Source: Bradyrhizobium sp. B097
Lineage (GTDB): Bacteria; Pseudomonadota; Alphaproteobacteria; Rhizobiales; Xanthobacteraceae
Direction of reading: 5' to 3'
Assembly: GCF_038957035.1 (NCBI RefSeq)
Contig: NZ_CP152412.1
Location: 3,220,501 to 3,284,500, forward strand
DNA: 64,000 nt
A model generated the notes under the pieces. It ran no database searches, was not told the origin of the DNA, and saw only the letters and a list, made by a program, of their open reading frames with translations. How positions within the stretch are numbered: position 1 is the first letter of the stretch; the number at the start of each line of letters is the position of its first letter. Shown here in pieces: positions 43,712 through 54,630 of this stretch. The translations under genes were made by a program, and so were the position numbers.

Positions 43712-44075
43712 ACAGCCCTGGTCTTTATGGATGATGATCTCAGGCGCGACCGTTCGGCTGCAATTGTGCTTGTTTGTTGACATTGGTGCTTCATTTGTAC
43801 GATCGTACAAATGAAGCGAGCTAACGAAGGCCTGAGAGGCGAGAGCGGAGCTTGTGGCGGGCGTTGAGTTTCGGGGAATGATTCTGGTATCGTGATACTT
43901 GTTTCTGCGGCTGGGCCAAATCGCGGCGCGCGACACACGTCCATCGTCCGATTGACAGAGGGCGCGCGGAAACGCCTTGTCGCGTTGCGGCTCGGCCGTG
44001 ACATGCTTGGGTTAAGGTAAGGCAAGGGCCGGGCACTCGGCTCGACGCAAAAGAATGGAAGGGGGAGGGACGTCG
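43712..44075. promoter_or_regulatory. control region of the second Liv-type operon
   Basis: This 364-bp region lies between the divergent lipoprotein gene and the binding-protein gene. A consensus -35 TTGACA at 43777-43782 is followed by a 30-nt perfect palindrome, where TACGAT (43798-43803) could serve as a weak -10. A second TTGACA is at 43952-43957, without a good -10. No coding frame with a ribosome site is seen. Confidence 0.5.
43788..43817. promoter_or_regulatory. perfect 30-nt palindrome, candidate operator overlapping a promoter
   Basis: The 15-nt half GCTTCATTTGTACGA is followed by its exact reverse complement with no spacer, centred between 43802 and 43803. A TTGACA -35 hexamer ends five bases before it. 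Perfect zero-spacer palindromes of this length beside a -35 site are typical of strong repressor sites such as those of TetR- or GntR-type regulators. The regulator is not in the neighbourhood. A cruciform or RNA stem is less likely, as there is no T-run. Confidence 0.6.
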
Positions 44076-45257
44076 ATGTTCAATCGTCGCAAAATGTTGC
44101 TGTGGGGCGCCGCTTCGGCCGTGCTTCCGGGTTTGTGCGCCAGCGTGCCGGCGTGGGCGGACGACGCCGTCAAGATCGGCCTGATCCTGCCGATGACCGG
44201 CGGCCAGGCCTCAACCGGCAAGCAGATCGATAACGCGATCAAGCTCTACATGCAGCAGAAGGGCGACACCGTCGCCGGCAAGAAGATCGAGATCATCCTG
44301 AAGGACGATGCCGCGGTGCCCGACAACACCAAGCGGCTCGCGCAGGAACTGATCGTCAACGACAAGGTCAATTTCATCGCCGGCTTCGGCGTGACGCCCG
44401 CGGCGCTTGCCGCGGCGCCGCTGGCGACGCAGGCCAAGATCCCGGAAGTCGTGATGGCCGCCGGCACCTCGATCATCACCGAGCGCTCGCCCTATATCGT
44501 GCGCACCAGCTTCACGCTGGCGCAGTCCTCCACCATCATCGGCGACTGGGCGGTCAAGAACGGCATCAAGAAGGTCGCGACGCTGACCTCCGACTACGCG
44601 CCGGGCAACGATGCGCTGACCTTCTTCAAGCAGCACTTCACCGCCGGCGGCGGCGAGATCGTGGAAGAGGTCAAGGTCCCGCTCGCCAATCCCGATTTCG
44701 CGCCGTTCCTGCAGCGCATGAAGGATGCCAAGCCCGACGCGATGTTCGTGTTCGTGCCGGCCGGGCAGGGCGGCAACTTCATGAAGCAATATGCCGAGCG
44801 CGGGCTCGACAAGAGCGGCATCAAGGTGATCGGCCCCGGCGACGTGATGGATGACGACCTGCTCAACAACATGGGCGATGCCGCGCTCGGCGCGGTGACG
44901 GCGCATCTCTATTCGGCGGCGCATCCGTCCGCGATGAACAAGGAATTCGTCGCCGCCTACAAGAAGGCATACGGCAACCGCCCGGGTTTCATGGCGGTCA
45001 GCGGCTATGACGGCATCCATCTGATTTATGAGGCGCTGAAGAAGACGGGCGGCGCGACCGACGGCGACAAGCTGATCGAGGCGATGAAGGGCATGAAGTG
45101 GGAGAGCCCGCGCGGTCCGATCTCGATCGATCCGGAAACCCGCGACATCGTGCAGAACATCTATATCCGCAAGGTCGAGAAGGTCGACGGCGAACTCTAC
45201 AACGTCGAGTTCGCGACCTTCGAGGCCGTCAAGGATTCCGGCAAGACCAAGAAGTGA
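44076..45257 (+). CDS. periplasmic branched-chain-type ABC substrate-binding protein
   Basis: A 393-residue Peripla_BP_6-type binding protein. The signal is MFNRRKMLLWGAASAVLPGLCASVPAWA; RRKM with a following hydrophobic run could even be a twin-arginine-like leader. DDAVKIGLILPMTGGQASTGKQIDNAIKLYM starts the mature domain. GGGGGAGGG precedes ATG 44076, clearly favouring it over the ATG 21 bases upstream. It heads a full five-part ABC operon. The ligand is not identifiable; the MetE-like gene at the end of the operon suggests a methylated or sulfur-containing compound. Confidence 0.9.
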   Translation: MFNRRKMLLWGAASAVLPGLCASVPAWADDAVKIGLILPMTGGQASTGKQIDNAIKLYMQQKGDTVAGKKIEIILKDDAAVPDNTKRLAQELIVNDKVNFIAGFGVTPAALAAAPLATQAKIPEVVMAAGTSIITERSPYIVRTSFTLAQSSTIIGDWAVKNGIKKVATLTSDYAPGNDALTFFKQHFTAGGGEIVEEVKVPLANPDFAPFLQRMKDAKPDAMFVFVPAGQGGNFMKQYAERGLDKSGIKVIGPGDVMDDDLLNNMGDAALGAVTAHLYSAAHPSAMNKEFVAAYKKAYGNRPGFMAVSGYDGIHLIYEALKKTGGATDGDKLIEAMKGMKWESPRGPISIDPETRDIVQNIYIRKVEKVDGELYNVEFATFEAVKDSGKTKK

Positions 45258-45284
45258 CGCGCGAAGCTCCGTTCGCTGCACGTT

Positions 45285-45307
45285 ATGGCCGGGACGAGCC
45301 CGGCCAT
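45285..45307. repeat. short GC-rich hairpin between binding-protein gene and permease gene
   Basis: ATGGCCGGG and CCCGGCCAT form a perfect 9-bp stem with a 5-nt loop (ACGAG), 27 bp after the stop of the binding-protein gene, followed by GACGA. Such stems after the first gene of a binding-protein-dependent operon often stabilise the upstream message, giving more binding protein than permease. Confidence 0.6.
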
Positions 45308-45359
45308 GACGATCCTGTTGACGTGGTGTCGTTTGCGCCCTCTCGCTTAAGCTGACTTC

Positions 45360-46229
45360 ATGGCCTCTATCCTCACCAATTTGTTCGACGGCGTCGCCTA
45401 CGGCATGCTGCTGTTCGTGCTGGCCTGCGGGCTTGCGGTGACGCTCGGGCTGATGAACTTCGTCAACCTCGCGCATGGCGCCTTCGCGATGGCCGGCGGC
45501 TATATCTGCGCCGTGCTGGTCAACAATTCCGGCTGGCCGTTCTTCGCAGGCCTGCCGCTCGCCTTTGTCGGGAGCGCTGCGATCGGCGTCGCGCTGGAGC
45601 GCACGCTGTATCGCCATCTCTATAGCCGCAGCCATCTCGATCAGGTGCTGTTCTCGATCGGACTCGTGTTCATGTCAGTGGCGGCGGTCGACTACATCAT
45701 GGGATCGTCGCGGGTCTTCATCAAATTGCCGGCGGCGCTGGAGGGGCAGATCGACCTGTTCGGCGTCGGCATCGGGCGTTACCGGCTGATGATCGTCGTG
45801 ATCTGCGGCCTGCTCACGCTGGCGCTGCAACTGATCCTTGCCAAGACGCGGTTCGGCAGCCGCCTGCGCGCCGCGGTCGACGATCCGCGCGCTGCGATCG
45901 GGCTCGGCATCAACGTGCCGCAGGTGTTCGCCTTCACCTTTGCCTTCGGCTGCGGCCTCGCCGGCCTCGGCGGCGCGCTGAGCGCGGAGATCCTCGGCCT
46001 CGATCCGTATTTCCCGCTGAAGTTCATGATCTACTTCCTGATTGTGGTCACGGTCGGCGGCTCCTCCTCGATCACCGGGCCGTTCCTGGCATCGCTGCTG
46101 CTCGGCATCGCCGACGTCGCCGGCAAATATTACGTGCCCAAGGTCGGCCCCTTCGTGATCTACACGGTCATGATCGTGATCCTGCTCTGGCGTCCCAACG
46201 GCCTGTTCGGCCGCACCGCGGCGCGGTGA
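45360..46229 (+). CDS. livH: branched-chain-type ABC permease (LivH)
   Basis: A 289-residue inner-membrane permease. LFDGVAYGMLLFVLACGLAVTLGLMNFVNLAHGAFAMAGGYI is the LivH hallmark. VDDPRAAIGLGINVPQVFAFTFAFGCGLAGLGGAL is the cytoplasmic loop contacting the ATPase, and FPLKFMIYFLIVVTVGGSSSITGPFLASLLLG follows. It has about eight hydrophobic segments. It is 7 bp upstream of the second permease. Confidence 0.92.
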   Translation: MASILTNLFDGVAYGMLLFVLACGLAVTLGLMNFVNLAHGAFAMAGGYICAVLVNNSGWPFFAGLPLAFVGSAAIGVALERTLYRHLYSRSHLDQVLFSIGLVFMSVAAVDYIMGSSRVFIKLPAALEGQIDLFGVGIGRYRLMIVVICGLLTLALQLILAKTRFGSRLRAAVDDPRAAIGLGINVPQVFAFTFAFGCGLAGLGGALSAEILGLDPYFPLKFMIYFLIVVTVGGSSSITGPFLASLLLGIADVAGKYYVPKVGPFVIYTVMIVILLWRPNGLFGRTAAR

Positions 46230-46236
46230 GGCTGAT

Positions 46237-47265
46237 ATGACCGCGCTGTCCGACGTCTCCACCCACGCGATGGCCAGCGCGCGCTGGCGGATCAGCGAGG
46301 TCGCCTTCTGGGTGCTGGCGCTCGCCTGCGCGTTCCTGTTCCCGTCGCGCTACCTGATCATGACCGACATCGTGCGGCTCGGCCTGTTCGCGCTGTCGCT
46401 CGACCTGATCCTCGGCTATGCCGGCATCGTCTCGCTCGGACACGCGGCCTTCTTCGGCGTCGGCGCCTATTCGGCCGGACTGCTGGCGCTGCACGGCATC
46501 ATCAACGAACCCGTCATCGCGCTGGTCGCCGCCGGTCTCGTTGCGGCGGTGCTGGGGTTCCTGACCAGCTTCCTCGTCATCCGCGGCGTCGATTTGACCC
46601 GGCTGATGGTGACGCTCGGCATCGCGCTGCTGCTGGAGGCGCTCGCCGAGCGCTTCTCGGATATCACCGGCGGCACCGACGGCCTCCAAGGCATCGAGAT
46701 GCAGCCGATCCTCGGGCTGTTTGCCTTCGACATGTTCGGCAAGACCGGATTGTTCTACTCGCTGATCGTGCTGTTCATCCTGTTCCTGCTTGCCCGTCGC
46801 GTGGTGCATTCGCCGTTCGGCCTGTCGCTGCGCGCGATCAGGAACAACCCGCTGCGCGCGGCCGCAATCGGCATACCGGTCAACCGCCGCCTGATCGCGG
46901 TCTATACGCTTGCCGCCTTCTATGCCGGGATCGCCGGCGCGCTGTTCACCCAGACTACGGCGCTGGCCTCACTCGACGTGTTTTCTTTCGAGCGCTCCGC
47001 CGACCTGATGCTGGTGCTGGTGATCGGCGGCACCGGTTATCTCTATGGCGGACTGATCGGCGCTGTTGTGTTCAAAATGCTGCAGGAGCTGTTTCAGAGC
47101 ATCACCCCGCAATACTGGCTGTTCTGGATCGGCCTCGTGCTGGTCGTGATCGTGATGGTCGGCCGCACGCGGATCCACCGCTGGGTGCTGTTCGTGCCGA
47201 ACCTGATCATCCGCCAGTTCGCCGGCCGCAACGCCGCCGCCGTGCCGGAGAGTGATCCGTCATGA
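46237..47265 (+). CDS. livM: branched-chain-type ABC permease (LivM)
   Basis: A 342-residue permease with the LivM blocks LDLILGYAGIVSLGHAAFFGVGAYSAGLL, GLSLRAIRNNPLRAAAIGIPVNRRLIAVYTLAAFYAGIAGALF and RSADLMLVLVIGGTGYLYGGLIGAVVF. The stop overlaps the livG start by four bases (ATGA). It forms the membrane pore with LivH. Confidence 0.92.
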   Translation: MTALSDVSTHAMASARWRISEVAFWVLALACAFLFPSRYLIMTDIVRLGLFALSLDLILGYAGIVSLGHAAFFGVGAYSAGLLALHGIINEPVIALVAAGLVAAVLGFLTSFLVIRGVDLTRLMVTLGIALLLEALAERFSDITGGTDGLQGIEMQPILGLFAFDMFGKTGLFYSLIVLFILFLLARRVVHSPFGLSLRAIRNNPLRAAAIGIPVNRRLIAVYTLAAFYAGIAGALFTQTTALASLDVFSFERSADLMLVLVIGGTGYLYGGLIGAVVFKMLQELFQSITPQYWLFWIGLVLVVIVMVGRTRIHRWVLFVPNLIIRQFAGRNAAAVPESDPS

Positions 47266-48006
47266 CGATCGCGCTCGAAACCCGCGGCCTCGAGAAATCC
47301 TTCGGCGGTCTTCGCGTCACCCGCGATCTCTCGCTGAAGGTGATGCAGGGCGCCCGCCATGCGCTGATCGGACCGAACGGCGCCGGCAAGACCACGGTCA
47401 TCAATCAGCTGACCGGTGTGCTGACGCCGAACAGCGGACAAATCCTGCTCGAGGGCAGCGATATCACCGGCCTCTCCGTGCACAAGCGGGTCCTCCGCGG
47501 GCTGTCGCGCACCTTCCAGATCAATCAGCTCTATCCCGACCTGACCCCGCTCGAGACCATCGGCCTTGCTGTCTCCGAACGAATGGGCCGCGGCGGCGAC
47601 TGGTGGCGGCGGATGGGAACGCGCGACGACGTCAACACCGAGATCGCCGAGATCCTGTCGCGCTTCCATCTGCTCGACGTGATGACCGAGCTCACCTCAA
47701 CATTGCCCTACGGCAAGCAGCGCCTGCTCGAGATCGCGGTCGCGATCGCCGCCAAGCCACGCGTGCTGCTGCTCGATGAGCCCGCCGCCGGCGTGCCCGA
47801 GAGCGAGCGCCACGATATCCTGGCGGCGGTCGCAGCATTGCCGCGCGACGTCACCGTGCTCCTGATCGAGCACGACATGGATCTCGTGTTCTCCTTCGCC
47901 GACCGCATCTCGGTGCTGGTCAATGGCGGGCTGCTCACCGAGGGCGCGCCCGACGAGGTCGCGCGCGATCCGCAGGTGAGGGCGGTCTATCTCGGCGAGG
48001 CGGCCG

Positions 48007-48014
<8 letters not shown>
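47262..48014 (+). CDS. livG: branched-chain-type ABC ATP-binding protein (LivG)
   Basis: A 250-residue ATPase with Walker A GPNGAGKTT, signature LPYGKQRLLEIAVAIAAKPRVLLLDEPAAGV, and H-loop IEHDMDLVFSFADRISVL. The signature is LPYGKQR instead of LSGGQ, a usual variant in LivG. It overlaps the next gene by eight bases. It drives transport with LivF. Confidence 0.92.
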
Positions 48015-48723
<709 letters not shown>

Positions 48724-48742
48724 CGCCCTCAGGGAGTTGACC

Positions 48743-49861
48743 ATGCAGCGAACCAAGCCCCCGTTCCGCGCCGACGAGGTCGGCAGCCTGTTGCGTCCGC
48801 CGAAGATCAAGGAAGCGCGCGCCAGGCTGGAGAAGGGCGAGATCTCGGCCGACGAGCTGCGCAAGATCGAGGACATGGAGATCGAGAAGGTCGTGCACAA
48901 GCAGGCCTCGGTCGGCCTCAAGCTTGCGACCGACGGCGAGTTCCGCCGCTCCTGGTGGCACTTCGATTTCCTCAGCCATCTGACCGGCTGCGAGCTGTTC
49001 CACCCCGACATGGGCATCCAGTTCGCGGGCGTGCAGACCCGGCACGACGCCATCCGGGTGATCGGCAAACTGGATTTCTCCGATCATCACCCGATGCTCG
49101 ATCACTTCAGGTTCCTGAAGAAGTACGCCGACCAGGCGCATGTCACCCCGAAGATGACGATCCCGTCGCCGGCGGTGCTGCATTTCCGCGGTGGCCGCAA
49201 GCTGATCTCGAAGGAGGTCTATCCGGACCTTGAGGAGTTCTACCAGGACCTCGGCAAGACCTATCGCAAGGCGGTGAAGGCGTTCTACGACGCCGGTTGC
49301 CGTTACCTGCAATTCGACGACACGGTGTGGGCCTATCTATGCTCGCAGGAGGAATTGCAGAAGTCGCGCGACCGCGGCGACAATCCCGATGGCCTGCAGG
49401 AGATCTATGCCCGCGTCATCAACTATGCGATCGCCGATCGTCCGTCAGACATGGTGATTACGACGCATGTCTGCCGCGGCAATTTCCGTTCGACCTGGAT
49501 TTCCTCCGGCGGCTACGAGCCGGTCGCCGAGACCATGCTGGCCGGCACCAATTACGACGGCTACTTCCTCGAATATGATTCCGATCGTGCCGGCGGCTTC
49601 GAGCCGCTGCGCTTCCTGCCCAAGGGCAACAAGGTCGTTGTGGTCGGCGTCATCACCTCGAAATTCGGCGAGCTCGAGAAGAAGGACGACATCAAGCGGC
49701 GGCTGGAGGAGGCATCGAAGTTCGCCCCGATCGAGCAGCTCGCAGTGTCGCCGCAATGCGGCTTTGCCTCGACCGAGGAGGGCAACATCCTCTCCGAGGA
49801 AGAGCAGTGGGCCAAGCTGCGGCTCGCGGTCGAGGTCGCGAACGAGGTGTGGGGGAAATAA
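48743..49861 (+). CDS. short cobalamin-independent methionine-synthase-like methyltransferase (YxjG/MetE C-domain type)
   Basis: A 372-residue protein that is only the catalytic barrel of MetE. It begins FRADEVGSLLRPPKIKEARARLEKGEISADELRKIEDMEI. The zinc ligands appear as H242 and C244 in THVCRGNFRS and C339 in SPQCGFAS. AGGGAG lies 6 nt before ATG 48743. It looks like the YxjG/YxjH branch, which lacks the N-terminal folate-domain copy of full MetE. It probably transfers a methyl group to a thiol such as homocysteine from a donor not decided by sequence. Its place after an ABC operon suggests that the donor could be imported. Confidence 0.85.
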   Translation: MQRTKPPFRADEVGSLLRPPKIKEARARLEKGEISADELRKIEDMEIEKVVHKQASVGLKLATDGEFRRSWWHFDFLSHLTGCELFHPDMGIQFAGVQTRHDAIRVIGKLDFSDHHPMLDHFRFLKKYADQAHVTPKMTIPSPAVLHFRGGRKLISKEVYPDLEEFYQDLGKTYRKAVKAFYDAGCRYLQFDDTVWAYLCSQEELQKSRDRGDNPDGLQEIYARVINYAIADRPSDMVITTHVCRGNFRSTWISSGGYEPVAETMLAGTNYDGYFLEYDSDRAGGFEPLRFLPKGNKVVVVGVITSKFGELEKKDDIKRRLEEASKFAPIEQLAVSPQCGFASTEEGNILSEEEQWAKLRLAVEVANEVWGK

Positions 49862-49878
49862 CCTCTGCTGTATCCTCG

Positions 49879-49963
49879 CGTCATTGCGAGGAGCGATAGC
49901 GACGAAGCAATCCATCTTTCCTTTTGTGGTGGCATGGATTGCTTCGCTTCGCTCGCAATGACG
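49879..49963. repeat. 85-bp palindromic repeat between convergent genes (CGTCATTGCGAG family)
   Basis: The terminal pair CGTCATTGCGAG / CTCGCAATGACG and the inner pair GAAGCAATCCAT / ATGGATTGCTTC are the same as in 41432-41514; the loop centre differs. Like that copy it sits between two convergent stops (MetE-like gene and caspase-like gene), which suggests a transcript-end function. Confidence 0.75.
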
Positions 49964-49979
49964 GGGAGAGAGCTCAGCG

Positions 49980-51710
49980 TCACTGCTCCGCCAGATAGAC
50001 CTCGCCAAGCAGCGAGGAGTTCGACCACGGCACCTGCTTGCCCTTGGTCGCGGCGACGACCTCGGCGCGGACCCGCGTCAGCATCTGCTGCACCTCGAGG
50101 CCGGGCGTGCCGACATGGCGCGACAGCGCCGCCGAGAACGGGCTGTTGGCGCCTTCGCCGTCGAGTGCGACCTGGCCCGGCGCCGTCGCGAACGCGATCA
50201 GCGTGCCGGCGCCGAGCGTCGAGCCTGATCCGAGCGAAGCGGGGGCGGCAAGGCCGGAGCCAGCCTCGATGCCGCGGCTCGGGCCTGCGGATGCCACCTG
50301 CGGCGCCATCGGATTATTGCGGCAGGCATCGAGGATCAAAATGTTGGTGCGGATCTGGTCGTCGAGGCCGGCCATGATGGTGTCCATGTCGACCATCGCG
50401 TCGGTCATGCGGCCGCCCGCCTTGAACTCGATATCGACCGGCACGAGGTAGTTGCGGCCGTCGACCTGCACGCCATGACCGGCGTAGTAGACCACGGCGA
50501 TCTGCGATCGCGCCGCCTCGCGCAGGAAATCGTGGATCGTCTTCTGCATCGCGTCGCGATCGAGATCGAGTCCCTCTGAAACGGTGAAGCCGATGTCGCG
50601 CAGGCTCCTGGCGATGGCGCGGGCATCGTTCGGTGGATTGGGCAGCGCCTTCACATGCGCATAGGCGCCGTTGCCGATCACCAGCGCGACGCGCCGGCCG
50701 GTTGCTGCGGCCTGCACACGGGCCGCGGGTGCTGCAGGAGCTGCTGCCGCGGGCGCCGGCGGTGCGGGCGCAGGGCTGCTTTCGGCCGCAGGTGCCGCCG
50801 CGGTCTTGCGCGGCGCTGCATCGGCCTCTTTCAGCAGTGCGAGCCGCACCTTGGCGGTGGCCTGATTGGCCTTGCTGCCGGCATCGGAGGCCACGCCCTC
50901 AAGCACCGAAGCGTAATCTTCCTTGGCGTGCGCAGCGTCGCCCTTCGCCTCGTAGGCGAGGCCGCGCTGGGTGTAGGCCGAGATCAGCACGCTGCCGGGC
51001 GGCGTCATGATGTTGGCGGGCGCTTTCGCCTTCGCCAGCCGGATCGCTTCTGACGTGTCCGCGATCGCGCGCGCGATATCGCCCTTGGCGCGCCAGATCA
51101 CCGCGCGGCTGATCAGCGGCTGCGGCAGCGACGGGTCGATCCTGACCGCCTCGTTGATGTCGGCGAGCGCGCCGTCGAGATCGCCGAGCGCCTGCTTCGA
51201 GGCGCCGCGGTTCTGATAGGAGAACGCCGACTTCGGGCCGGCTTTGATCGCGGCGTCGTAGTCGGCGATCGCCTTGGCGTAGTCGCCCTTGCCGCGATAG
51301 GCATTGCCGCGGTTGTGAAAGATGATGCCGCTCGGCGGCCCCATGCGCAGCGCGTCGTTGAAGTCGGCAATCGCGATGTCGTACTCGCCCTTGTCGTAAT
51401 AGGCCGAGCCACGCAGATTGTAGACGGGGGTGCTGGGCTTCAAGCGCAGCGCCTCGGTGGCGTCAGCGATCACCTGCGCGTAGTTGCCCTTCTTGTTCCA
51501 GCCGACTGCGCGCCAGAAATAGATGGTCGCGAGCTTCTCGCCGGAAAACACCTTCAACGCGATGATCTTGGTGCAGGCGTCGATCATCTGGTCGGCCGGC
51601 GTGGTGTCGGTCGTACAGAGTGGGCCGAGCTGGGCGCGCGTCTGGGCGAAGCAGGGCGCCGACCACAGCATGGTCGCGAGCAGGCAGGGGATCAGGAGCA
51701 GGCGGCGCAT
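49980..51710 (-). CDS. secreted TPR and caspase-like (peptidase C14) protein
   Basis: A 576-residue protein with a signal peptide (MRRLLLIPCLLATMLWSAPCFAQ). About six tetratricopeptide repeats follow from residue 60 to 280 (for example YNLRGSAYYDKGEYDIAIADFNDALRM). Then come an Ala/Pro-rich linker and a C14 caspase-like domain. The catalytic dyad is H412 in YYAGHGVQV and C463 in LDACRNNP. PVDIEF, FATAPGQVALDG and GANSPFSAAL are further caspase-fold blocks. The domain order TPR-linker-caspase with an export signal is seen in several rhizobial proteins of unknown role. Targets are unknown. Confidence 0.85.
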   Translation of the reverse strand: MRRLLLIPCLLATMLWSAPCFAQTRAQLGPLCTTDTTPADQMIDACTKIIALKVFSGEKLATIYFWRAVGWNKKGNYAQVIADATEALRLKPSTPVYNLRGSAYYDKGEYDIAIADFNDALRMGPPSGIIFHNRGNAYRGKGDYAKAIADYDAAIKAGPKSAFSYQNRGASKQALGDLDGALADINEAVRIDPSLPQPLISRAVIWRAKGDIARAIADTSEAIRLAKAKAPANIMTPPGSVLISAYTQRGLAYEAKGDAAHAKEDYASVLEGVASDAGSKANQATAKVRLALLKEADAAPRKTAAAPAAESSPAPAPPAPAAAAPAAPAARVQAAATGRRVALVIGNGAYAHVKALPNPPNDARAIARSLRDIGFTVSEGLDLDRDAMQKTIHDFLREAARSQIAVVYYAGHGVQVDGRNYLVPVDIEFKAGGRMTDAMVDMDTIMAGLDDQIRTNILILDACRNNPMAPQVASAGPSRGIEAGSGLAAPASLGSGSTLGAGTLIAFATAPGQVALDGEGANSPFSAALSRHVGTPGLEVQQMLTRVRAEVVAATKGKQVPWSNSSLLGEVYLAEQ

Positions 51711-51892
51711 CGGTCATCCAGGGGTAGGGCCGTCACGGTGGTCGGCGGCGAGGCGGTCCAGGAGACTATCCATGACTGTTTGGTGATCGGCTGTGGAGGG
51801 GGGTTCAACTGGTGGGAAAATGGTGGTAAGACCTCGCCGCACACCATCTCTGCCCACTCTTGTCCCACTGGCCGTTACCCACTTCAGGCACC

Positions 51893-53248
51893 ATGAAGAA
51901 CGACGAAATCCTCAGTCAGATCACGGATTTCTGCCGTCACTCCGACATGGCGGAGACGACGTTCGGCCGCCGTGCCGTCAACGACGGCAAGCTGGTGCAC
52001 CGGCTGCGCGAGGGCAAGCGCATCACCATCGATACGCTCGACCGCATCAATGCCTTCATTGCGACCTCGACGCCGGGCGGCGTCGCGCCGCCGCGCGGCC
52101 TCGTGGTGCCGCCGGAAAAGCGCGATCCGAGAGGCAATTTCCGCTTTTTCGAGAACCGCCAGCGCTATCTGCTGTTCGTGCACACCTGTAGCGAGAAGCG
52201 GGTGATCGCCGACCGGGTCGCGCTCGAACTGGCCGCCATCCACCCGCGGCCGCCGGCGCTGCGGGTGTTCGATGCCGGCATGGGCGACGGCACCGTGCTG
52301 GCGCGGGTCCTGCGTGCCATGCATGGCCGCTTCCCACATATGCCGTTCTACGTCGCCGGCAAGGAACTGAGCCTGGAGGATGTTCGCCTCACGCTCGACA
52401 AGGTGCCCGACCGCCTGTTCGAGCACCCGGCGAGCGTCTTCGTGTTCACCAACATGTATTACGCCGAGGCGCCCTGGCTGACGCCCAAGAACTCCGCGGC
52501 GGCGGCCAGCATGATCTGGCACGAGGTGGCCCTCCGCGGCGCGTCCTCGGGTGAGTTCGAGACCCAGATCGCGGAACTCGGTCCATTCCTGGAGCAGAAC
52601 TGGCGCGCCAACCTCAGCCCCGGCAATGCGATGCCGATCTACGAGCGGCCGGTGGCGCTGGTGCTGTACCGCGACGACCACCGGTTCCTGCTCGATTCCA
52701 TCATTCCCCGCGCCGGCCGGACCGAGGCCAATTTTGACCTGGTGATTGCCTCGCAGCCCTATCGCGCCAAATCCTCGGTGAATTTCCGCGCCAAGCGGAT
52801 CATCGCGCCGCTGGCGCGCGCGCTGCGCGGCGGCGGACGGCTGATAGGAATCCACTCCCACGGAAGCGATCCCGGACTTGAAATCATTCAAGCCGTCTGG
52901 CCCGGAGAAAATCCTTTCGCCGTCAGCCGTCATGAGATACTGCGCGCGGTGAAATACGAGCTGGGCTCGGCCGGCCGCGAGCTGAACTTCAACGCCTACG
53001 CCGATAACCGTTCGATCTTCCGATATGATATGGAAGCGCTGCCTAATGAGGTGACCGGCTCGATCGGAACCTCGACCGCCTTCGCCGCCTGGAACGCAGC
53101 AGTGTATGTCGCGCAGATCGAAGATGAGCGGTTGACTGAAACGACCGAAAACGGACGAGCTCTCGAGGCCACACGCGAGGTTCTCCGTAAACACAACGGG
53201 CTGTGGTTTTACGACGAATCCTACGTCATCTCGCGGCGACGAGACTGA
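51893..53248 (+). CDS. class I SAM-dependent methyltransferase with regulator-like N terminus
   Basis: A 451-residue protein. The first 60 residues (MKNDEILSQITDFCRHSDMAETTFGRRAVNDGKLVHRLREGKRITIDTLDRINAFI) look like a small helix-turn-helix region. After a linker, VFDAGMGDGTVLARVLR is motif I of a SAM methyltransferase, and FDLVIASQPYRAKSSVNF with GGGRLIGIHSHGSD follow. ATG 51893 is used; an in-frame start 33 bases upstream is possible. It lies 60 bp before metK on the same strand. In many rhizobia the gene before metK is a plain XRE-type regulator, so this may be a fusion variant. Function unknown. Confidence 0.6.
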   Translation: MKNDEILSQITDFCRHSDMAETTFGRRAVNDGKLVHRLREGKRITIDTLDRINAFIATSTPGGVAPPRGLVVPPEKRDPRGNFRFFENRQRYLLFVHTCSEKRVIADRVALELAAIHPRPPALRVFDAGMGDGTVLARVLRAMHGRFPHMPFYVAGKELSLEDVRLTLDKVPDRLFEHPASVFVFTNMYYAEAPWLTPKNSAAAASMIWHEVALRGASSGEFETQIAELGPFLEQNWRANLSPGNAMPIYERPVALVLYRDDHRFLLDSIIPRAGRTEANFDLVIASQPYRAKSSVNFRAKRIIAPLARALRGGGRLIGIHSHGSDPGLEIIQAVWPGENPFAVSRHEILRAVKYELGSAGRELNFNAYADNRSIFRYDMEALPNEVTGSIGTSTAFAAWNAAVYVAQIEDERLTETTENGRALEATREVLRKHNGLWFYDESYVISRRRD

Positions 53249-53275
53249 CATTCCGGGGACATATTCACCAACCAA

Positions 53276-53299
53276 CGTCGGACTTCGACGAAACAAGGG
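53276..53299 (+). promoter_or_regulatory. small hairpin and ribosome site before metK
   Basis: CGTCG (53276-53280) pairs with CGACG (53286-53290) across GACTT. AAACAAGGGG carries the metK ribosome site just after it, 9 nt before ATG 53309. The spacer is only 60 bp long. The stem could influence translation. It does not match the SAM-II or SAM/SAH aptamer forms that I can recall. Confidence 0.3.
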
Positions 53300-53308
53300 G
53301 TTTGCTTG

Positions 53309-54505
<1,197 letters not shown>

Positions 54506-54570
54506 CGCTTGCGACATTCGGGACGCTCGCGACTGCGAGCGAACCGGAGCCCTTCCTTCATCCCATCGAG

Positions 54571-54604
54571 ATTCCGGGTTCGCCGCTGCGCGGCGCCCCG
54601 GAAT
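54571..54604. repeat. GC-rich palindrome between metK and ahcY
   Basis: ATTCCGGG (54571-54578) pairs with CCCCGGAAT (54596-54604) around an inner GCCGC/GCGGC stem, ending in GACC. It looks like a short member of the dispersed palindrome families here. No T-run follows, so it need not terminate transcription; ahcY may still be read through. Confidence 0.55.
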
Positions 54605-54630
54605 GACCAGTTCAACAACAGGACGCTCAA

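Noticed and set aside
53249..53308. SAM riboswitch before metK
   Set aside because: The 60-bp spacer has a small stem beside the ribosome site, but it does not fit the SAM-II or SAM/SAH forms I know. I list it only as an unassigned hairpin.
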